A DNA stretch of 9,559 nucleotides. It comes from Caulobacteraceae bacterium UBA6225. Lineage in GTDB: Bacteria > Pseudomonadota > Alphaproteobacteria > Caulobacterales > Caulobacteraceae. The translations under genes were made by a program, and so were the position numbers. The notes beneath the pieces are model-generated. The model ran no database searches, was not told the DNA's origin, and saw only the letters and a list, made by a program, of their open reading frames with translations. Each line of letters opens with the position of its first letter. The first letter of the stretch is position 1. This document shows, one piece after another, positions 6,111 through 9,559 of the stretch. The DNA is taken from contig DJWR01000126.1 in NCBI GenBank assembly GCA_002441055.1, forward strand, positions 12,449-22,007, written 5' to 3'.

Positions 6111-6617
6111 TCAGATGTAGCGGCGCAGGGAGCGAGCCAGGTCGGAGCCGCCGGCGCGCTTCTTGGACTGGGCCGGCTGATAGGCCACCCGGGCGTGTTC
6201 GGTGCAGTAGGGGCTGTCGCTGGCGCGGCGGCCGCAGAAGGTGAAGCCGTCGCTGGACGGATCGCCGATGGGCCACTTGCACATGTGGGCGCCCAGCGTC
6301 AGCACGGTGGCCGAGCCCGGGGCCTCGTCCACATAGCGCACCGGGGCAGGCGCTGGGGCGGCTTCGGCCTCTACCGGTTCGGCGATCCGGCGCGGAGCCG
6401 AGGGGGCTGCCGCGGCGGCCCGCTGGGGCCGGGGCGCCTTGAACACCGGGCGGGCCGGCTTGGACGGAATGGCGCGCCCAGATAAGCCGAGGCGGTGGAC
6501 CTTGCCGATCACCGCATTGCGGGTGACGCCGCCCAGTTGTTTCGCGATCTGGCTGGCCGAAAGGCCGTCCTGCCAGAGCTTTTTGAGTGTATCGACTCGC
6601 TCGTCAGTCCAACCCAT
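6111..6617 (-). CDS. gcrA: Cell-cycle transcriptional regulator GcrA
   Basis: GcrA is the cell-cycle regulator that associates with sigma-70 RNA polymerase and activates promoters, many of them carrying GANTC sites methylated by CcrM. The protein has 168 residues, close to the roughly 170 of Caulobacter GcrA. The N-terminal helix-turn-helix is textbook: MGWTDERVDTLKKLWQDG (1-18), SASQIAKQLGG (20-30), VTRNAVIGKVHRLGLSGR (31-48). An Ala/Pro-rich linker (about 55-100) leads to the C-terminal sigma-interacting part: TVLTLGAHMCKWPIGDP (104-120), FCGRRASDSPYC (127-138), H141, and the ending LARSLRRYI. The ATG at 6617 is chosen over a longer frame because it gives the conserved MGWTDERV start and is preceded by GGGAGG six bases upstream. 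A GACTC (GANTC class) site lies at 6594-6598, in codons 7-8. It diverges from the permease gene. Confidence 0.97.
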   Translation of the reverse strand: MGWTDERVDTLKKLWQDGLSASQIAKQLGGVTRNAVIGKVHRLGLSGRAIPSKPARPVFKAPRPQRAAAAAPSAPRRIAEPVEAEAAPAPAPVRYVDEAPGSATVLTLGAHMCKWPIGDPSSDGFTFCGRRASDSPYCTEHARVAYQPAQSKKRAGGSDLARSLRRYI

Positions 6618-6726
6618 CAGAGCCTCCCAAAACGGCCGCCTGTCTCGGTGGCCACCCCGCGCGGCCGGCCGAAACAATATCTTGTGGGGCCGGTCGTTGC
6701 CTGACCCCACGGACTACCAGATATCG

Positions 6727-6741
6727 TAAAGACTTCCTTAA
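6727..6741 (-). promoter_or_regulatory. CtrA box in the gcrA control region
   Basis: On the minus strand this reads TTAA-N7-TTTA, 7 of 8 positions of the CtrA consensus TTAA-N7-TTAA. It lies about 110 bases before the gcrA ATG. A weak promoter pair surrounds it on the same strand (TTGTGG at 6745-6750, TACGAT at about 6723-6728, spacer 16), so a bound CtrA would block it. CtrA repression of gcrA is known in Caulobacter; the site here is motif-based. Confidence 0.55.
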
Positions 6742-6765
6742 AGGCCACAATAGGCGCCCCTGGTT

Positions 6766-6774
6766 CCATCCACA
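6766..6774 (+). promoter_or_regulatory. Partial DnaA box upstream of gcrA
   Basis: CCATCCACA matches the DnaA box TTATCCACA at 7 of 9 positions. DnaA activates gcrA transcription in Caulobacter, and this site lies just upstream of the CtrA box. A match of this quality can arise by chance. Confidence 0.4.
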
Positions 6775-6841
6775 GGAACTACATATAGCGTCGGAAGGTC
6801 GCACACTTGCCTGCCGCCGCGTCTCGGCGCACATGTGGGCC

Positions 6842-7678
6842 ATGAACGATATGTCGCCCGTCCGCGCCGCCGAGATCGCCACCGCCACGCCCCCGGCCCC
6901 CCGGGCCTATCACGGGTTCAACTGGCCGGGCTTCCGGACCCTCTATCTGCGGGAGGTCAAGCGGTTCTGGAAGGTGGGCACCCAGACGCTGGGCGCGCCG
7001 GTGGTGACCTCGCTGCTCTATATGATGGTCTTTGTGGTGGCCGTGGGCGGGGCGCGGCCGGATGTGGGCGGGGTGGCCTTCGCCACCTTCATCGCGCCGG
7101 GCCTGATCATGATGACCATCCTGAACAACGCCTTCGCCAATTCCTCGTCCAGCCTGCTGCAGGCCAAGGTCAACGGCCTGGTCGGCGACTTCATGACCCC
7201 GCCGCTGACCCCGCTGGAGCATGTGGCGGGCTTTGCGCTGGGCGCGGCCACCCGGGGCTTGGCTGTGGGCGCTGTGACCTGGATCGCGGTCCTGCCGTTT
7301 GCTGACCTGCCGATGAGCAACCTGTGGGCGGTGCTCTATTTCGCCGCCGCCGCCTCGATGATCCTGGGCATGCTGGGCATCATGGCCGGGCTGTGGGCGG
7401 AGAAGTTCGACCACATGGCCGCGGTGACCAACTTCGTCATCATGCCCATGACCTTCCTGTCGGGGACCTTCTATCTGGTCGACCGCCTGCCCGAGCCGTT
7501 CCGCACGGCCAGCCACTTCAACCCGTTCTTCTATCTGATCGACGGCTTCCGCTATGGCTTCATCGGCCAGGCCGAGGGCTCGCTGCTGACGGGCGTGGGG
7601 ATGACGGCGGGCATCGCCATCGCCTTTGCCTGCGTCTGCCTGTGGATGTTCGAGAGCGGCTACAAGCTGAAGACCTGA
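6842..7678 (+). CDS. ABC-2 type transporter permease
   Basis: Integral inner-membrane permease of 278 residues of the ABC-2 class (YadH/NodJ-like), which exports a substrate when paired with an ATPase. Six hydrophobic segments are visible at roughly 50-69, 78-97, 133-153, 162-184, 194-214 and 252-271. Family marks are RTLYLREVKRFWK before the first segment, LNNAFANSSSSLLQAK (94-109), and the signature FLSGTFYLVDRLPEPF followed by FNPFFYLIDGFRYGF (205-240). The start could be ATG 6833, 6842 or 6851; none has a clear Shine-Dalgarno, and 6842 is a compromise. It diverges from gcrA. The next gene is argD, so the ATPase must be encoded elsewhere. The substrate cannot be deduced. Confidence 0.9.
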   Translation: MNDMSPVRAAEIATATPPAPRAYHGFNWPGFRTLYLREVKRFWKVGTQTLGAPVVTSLLYMMVFVVAVGGARPDVGGVAFATFIAPGLIMMTILNNAFANSSSSLLQAKVNGLVGDFMTPPLTPLEHVAGFALGAATRGLAVGAVTWIAVLPFADLPMSNLWAVLYFAAAASMILGMLGIMAGLWAEKFDHMAAVTNFVIMPMTFLSGTFYLVDRLPEPFRTASHFNPFFYLIDGFRYGFIGQAEGSLLTGVGMTAGIAIAFACVCLWMFESGYKLKT

Positions 7679-7752
7679 GGCCGAAGGGCGGAATACAGGC
7701 TGGCGGCCGGGACACAGGCTTCAGGTCCTCTTGTCCTGAGCCCGCGAAATCA

Positions 7753-7782
7753 TTGACAGAGCGCGGTTCGCGCCGGAAAACA
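7753..7782 (+). promoter_or_regulatory. Probable argD promoter
   Basis: TTGACA at 7753-7758 is a perfect -35 hexamer. The region 17-18 bases on (GAAAACA, 7776-7782) is a poor -10 but fits the tail of the Caulobacter GCTANAWC element. It lies in the 165-base gap after the permease, so argD is probably transcribed independently with a leader of about 55 bases. Confidence 0.5.
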
Positions 7783-7794
7783 TCGAGCCTTCCA

Positions 7795-7820
7795 GTCCCC
7801 GTCGCCCGGCGTGCGGGGAC
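7795..7820 (+). promoter_or_regulatory. Hairpin in the argD leader
   Basis: GTCCCCG (7795-7801) and CGGGGAC (7814-7820) form a perfect 7-bp stem with a 12-base loop. It is followed by the T-rich GTTTCCTTT and then the argD Shine-Dalgarno at 7830-7834. It could be an attenuator, a weak terminator of upstream transcripts or a translation-control element; the sequence does not decide. Confidence 0.4.
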
Positions 7821-7843
7821 GTTTCCTTTGGAGGCTTCCTCCC

Positions 7844-9076
7844 GTGACTGAAAAGACCGCGACGTCCGCCGCGACCGTTCCCAGCGACCACATCATGGGC
7901 GTGTACAACCGCGCCCCGCTGGCGTTCGAACGAGGCGAGGGCGCGCGACTGTTCACCGCGGACGGCGAGGCCTATCTGGACTGCATGGCCGGCATCGCGG
8001 TCAACGCGCTGGGCCACGCCCATCCGCGGCTGGTCCAGGCCCTGAAGGACCAGGCCGAGAAGCTCTGGCACGTCTCCAACATCTTCAAGATCCCGGGGCA
8101 GGAGGCCCTGGCCAGCCGGCTGTGCGCCGAGACCTTTGCCGACGTGGTGTTCTTCACCAATTCCGGGGCTGAGGCCGTGGAATGCGCCATCAAGACGGCG
8201 CGGAAGTATCACTGGGCCCGGGGCAATCCGGAGCGGGTGGACATCATCGGCTTCGAGGGCTCGTTCCACGGGCGCACGGTGGCTGCGGTCAACGCCTCAG
8301 GCAATGCGGCCTATCTGGAGGGCTTTGGCCCGCCGCTGCCGGGCTTCGTCCATCTGCCCTACGGCGACCACGACGCCCTGCGCGCGGCCATCGGCCCGAC
8401 CACGGCGGCGATCATCATCGAGCCGGTCCAGGGGGAGGGCGGCGCCCGCTCCCTGCCGGTGGCCTGCATGAAGGGCCTGCGCCAGCTGTGCGACGAGCAG
8501 GGCATCCTGCTGATCTATGACGAGATCCAGTGCGGCCTCGGCCGCACGGGTCGCCTGTTCGCCCATGACTGGGCCGAGGGCGAGGGCAACCCCGACATCA
8601 TGTGCGTGGCCAAGGCGCTGGGCGGCGGCTTCCCGGTCGGCGCGTGCCTGGCGACCATCGCGGCCGGATCGGCCATGAGCGTCGGCTCCCACGGCTCGAC
8701 CTATGGCGGCAATCCGCTGGCCATGGCGGTCGGCGAGGCGGCCCTGGACGAGCTGGCCAAGCCCGAGCTGATGGCCCATGTCCGCGAGGTGGCCGGCTAT
8801 TTCAACCAGCAGATCGCAGGCCTCAAGGACCGCTATCCCGACGTCGTGGCCGATGTGCGCGGCAAGGGCCTGCTGATCGGCGTCAAGCTGGTGACCCCCA
8901 ACCGCGAGTTCATGCAGCACGCCCGCGAAGAGCACCTGCTGATCGCCGGCGGCGGGGACAACTGCGTGCGCCTGCTGCCGCCGCTCACCCTCACCCTGGA
9001 CGAGGCCCGCGAGGCGATCGAGCGGTTCGAAGCCGCCTGTGAGCGAGCCCGCGCCAAGGCCAAGGCGGCCGCCTAG
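7844..9076 (+). CDS. argD: Acetylornithine aminotransferase
   Basis: PLP-dependent class III aminotransferase of 410 residues that converts N-acetylglutamate semialdehyde to N-acetylornithine with glutamate as amino donor. In many bacteria the enzyme also serves the succinyl-diaminopimelate step of lysine synthesis. Landmarks: YLDCMAGIAVNALGHAHP (44-61), NSGAEAVECAIKTARKY (106-122), SFHGRT (140-145), EPVQGEGG (193-200), IYDEIQCGLGRTG with PLP-ring Asp226 (224-236), Schiff-base Lys257 in AKALGGGFPVGA, and GSTYGGNPLAMAV (284-296). The GTG start at 7844 is preferred because GGAGG lies 9 bases upstream and the family start follows directly; a longer frame from 7811 would begin inside the leader hairpin. 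argF follows on the same strand after 109 bases. Confidence 0.96.
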   Translation: MTEKTATSAATVPSDHIMGVYNRAPLAFERGEGARLFTADGEAYLDCMAGIAVNALGHAHPRLVQALKDQAEKLWHVSNIFKIPGQEALASRLCAETFADVVFFTNSGAEAVECAIKTARKYHWARGNPERVDIIGFEGSFHGRTVAAVNASGNAAYLEGFGPPLPGFVHLPYGDHDALRAAIGPTTAAIIIEPVQGEGGARSLPVACMKGLRQLCDEQGILLIYDEIQCGLGRTGRLFAHDWAEGEGNPDIMCVAKALGGGFPVGACLATIAAGSAMSVGSHGSTYGGNPLAMAVGEAALDELAKPELMAHVREVAGYFNQQIAGLKDRYPDVVADVRGKGLLIGVKLVTPNREFMQHAREEHLLIAGGGDNCVRLLPPLTLTLDEAREAIERFEAACERARAKAKAAA

Positions 9077-9085
9077 GTATTCACG

Positions 9086-9102
9086 CCCGGCACGGCGCCG
9101 GG
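9086..9102 (+). repeat. Short GC hairpin after argD
   Basis: CCCGGC (9086-9091) and GCCGGG (9097-9102) form a 6-bp stem with a 5-base loop, starting 9 bases after the argD stop. There is no T-run. It may be an RNA-stabilising or processing hairpin between argD and argF rather than a terminator. Confidence 0.4.
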
Positions 9103-9116
9103 ACTCATCAATCAAG

Positions 9117-9168
9117 GACCCCGCGCTCAGCACGCGCCATTTTCATTTACCGGCGCAGGCGCGGGGTC
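9117..9168 (+). promoter_or_regulatory. Long nested inverted repeat between argD and argF
   Basis: GACCCCGCGC (9117-9126) and GCGCGGGGTC (9159-9168) are a perfect 10-bp inverted repeat. Within the 32-base loop GCGCC (9134-9138) and GGCGC (9152-9156) pair again, leaving an A/T-rich apical loop. The base of the stem ends 17 bases before the argF ATG, close to its weak Shine-Dalgarno. This may control argF translation or partial termination after argD. Confidence 0.55.
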
Positions 9169-9185
9169 GATGGGATTTTCCGTCG

Positions 9186-9559
9186 ATGACCTCTTCTCCG
9201 AGACATTTTCTCGACCTCTGGCGGATGGAATCCGCCGACCTGCGCGCCATCCTGGATGACGCGCGCACCCGCAAGGCCGCCCGGGCCGGCTGGCCCCAGG
9301 GGCGCGTCGACGCCGACGCCCCAGCCCGCGAGCGGGTGCTGGCCATGATCTTCGAGAAGCACTCCACCCGCACCCGCTTCTCCTTCGACGCGGCCATGCG
9401 CCAGCTGGGCGGGGACGTGATCATCTCCACCTCGGCCGACATGCAGCTGGGCCGCGGCGAGCCCATCGAGGACACCGCCAAGGTGCTCTCGCGGATGGTC
9501 GACGCCATCATGATCCGGGCCAACACCCATGAGGACGTGGAGCGCCTGGCCCTGGCGTC
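9186..9559 (+). CDS. argF: Ornithine carbamoyltransferase, 5' part
   Basis: First 124 residues of ornithine carbamoyltransferase, which condenses ornithine and carbamoyl phosphate to citrulline in arginine synthesis; the gene runs off the right edge. The carbamoyl-phosphate binding motif STRTR is at residues 60-64 (FEKHSTRTRFSFDAAM), and QLGRGEPIEDTAKVLSRM (87-104) is the conserved stretch of the carbamoyl-phosphate domain. The start MTSSPRHFLDLWRME is usual for alphaproteobacterial ArgF. The Shine-Dalgarno is weak (GGGA at 9172-9175). It follows argD in the same direction, a common pairing in alphaproteobacteria, and may share its transcript through the structured spacer. Confidence 0.95.
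   Translation, partial: MTSSPRHFLDLWRMESADLRAILDDARTRKAARAGWPQGRVDADAPARERVLAMIFEKHSTRTRFSFDAAMRQLGGDVIISTSADMQLGRGEPIEDTAKVLSRMVDAIMIRANTHEDVERLALA

Noticed and set aside
6618..6710. 31-residue N-terminal extension of GcrA
   Set aside because: The conserved GcrA start MGWTDERV follows GGGAGG, and the extension would run through the control region.
6779..7516. Minus-strand frame of 245 codons opposite the permease
   Set aside because: Shadow frame with His/Gly/Arg/Gln-rich composition; the permease on the other strand has clear family signatures.
8297..9133. Minus-strand frame of 278 codons opposite argD
   Set aside because: argD is certain on the plus strand; this is its reverse shadow.
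1..9559. CRISPR array, tRNA, rRNA, transposase or integrase
   Set aside because: I saw no regularly spaced repeats, no tRNA-like cloverleaf or CCA end, and no transposase or integrase motifs on either strand.

Overview
The window is GC-rich, dense chromosomal DNA from an alphaproteobacterium, most likely a member of the Caulobacteraceae (Caulobacter, Phenylobacterium or Brevundimonas). The main evidence is a clear GcrA cell-cycle regulator, a DUF2093 protein next to xseA, and GcrA-associated promoter sites of the CtrA and DnaA type. The genus cannot be fixed from sequence reading alone.

Layout. Positions 1-375 hold the 3' end of a lipid A/lysophospholipid acyltransferase gene (LpxL/HtrB family, plus strand). 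It converges on a minus-strand cluster that is transcribed xseA (exonuclease VII large subunit) -> DUF2093 protein -> exported M23-type peptidase. Positions about 3100-5700 are an accessory-looking stretch. It holds a plus-strand hypothetical gene, two small minus-strand exported hypothetical proteins that both end in TAA, and an open frame interrupted by two TAG codons (a probable pseudogene). Copies of a short ATGTCCGC / TCCGCTTCCCACCCT repeat are scattered through its later part. Then come a small winged-helix regulator resembling the antitoxin side of TumE/TumA-type modules (no toxin gene is visible), gcrA on the minus strand, an ABC-2 type permease without its ATPase, argD (acetylornithine aminotransferase) and the 5' part of argF (ornithine carbamoyltransferase).

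How the genes fit together. argD and argF are successive arginine-biosynthesis genes on one strand. They are separated by about 110 bases that can fold into a long hairpin, and argD has its own probable promoter and a leader hairpin. gcrA and the permease diverge from a 224-base region that carries a near-consensus CtrA box and a partial DnaA box, which fits the known CtrA repression and DnaA activation of gcrA in Caulobacter. xseA, the DUF2093 gene and the M23 gene look like one transcription unit. The last two touch through a CTGA junction that suggests a CTG start.

I found no convincing new multi-gene system. The points most worth checking are the double-amber gene, the CTG start with a His-to-Cys change in the M23 protein, the 45-residue tandem duplication in XseA, and the structured argD/argF leaders.
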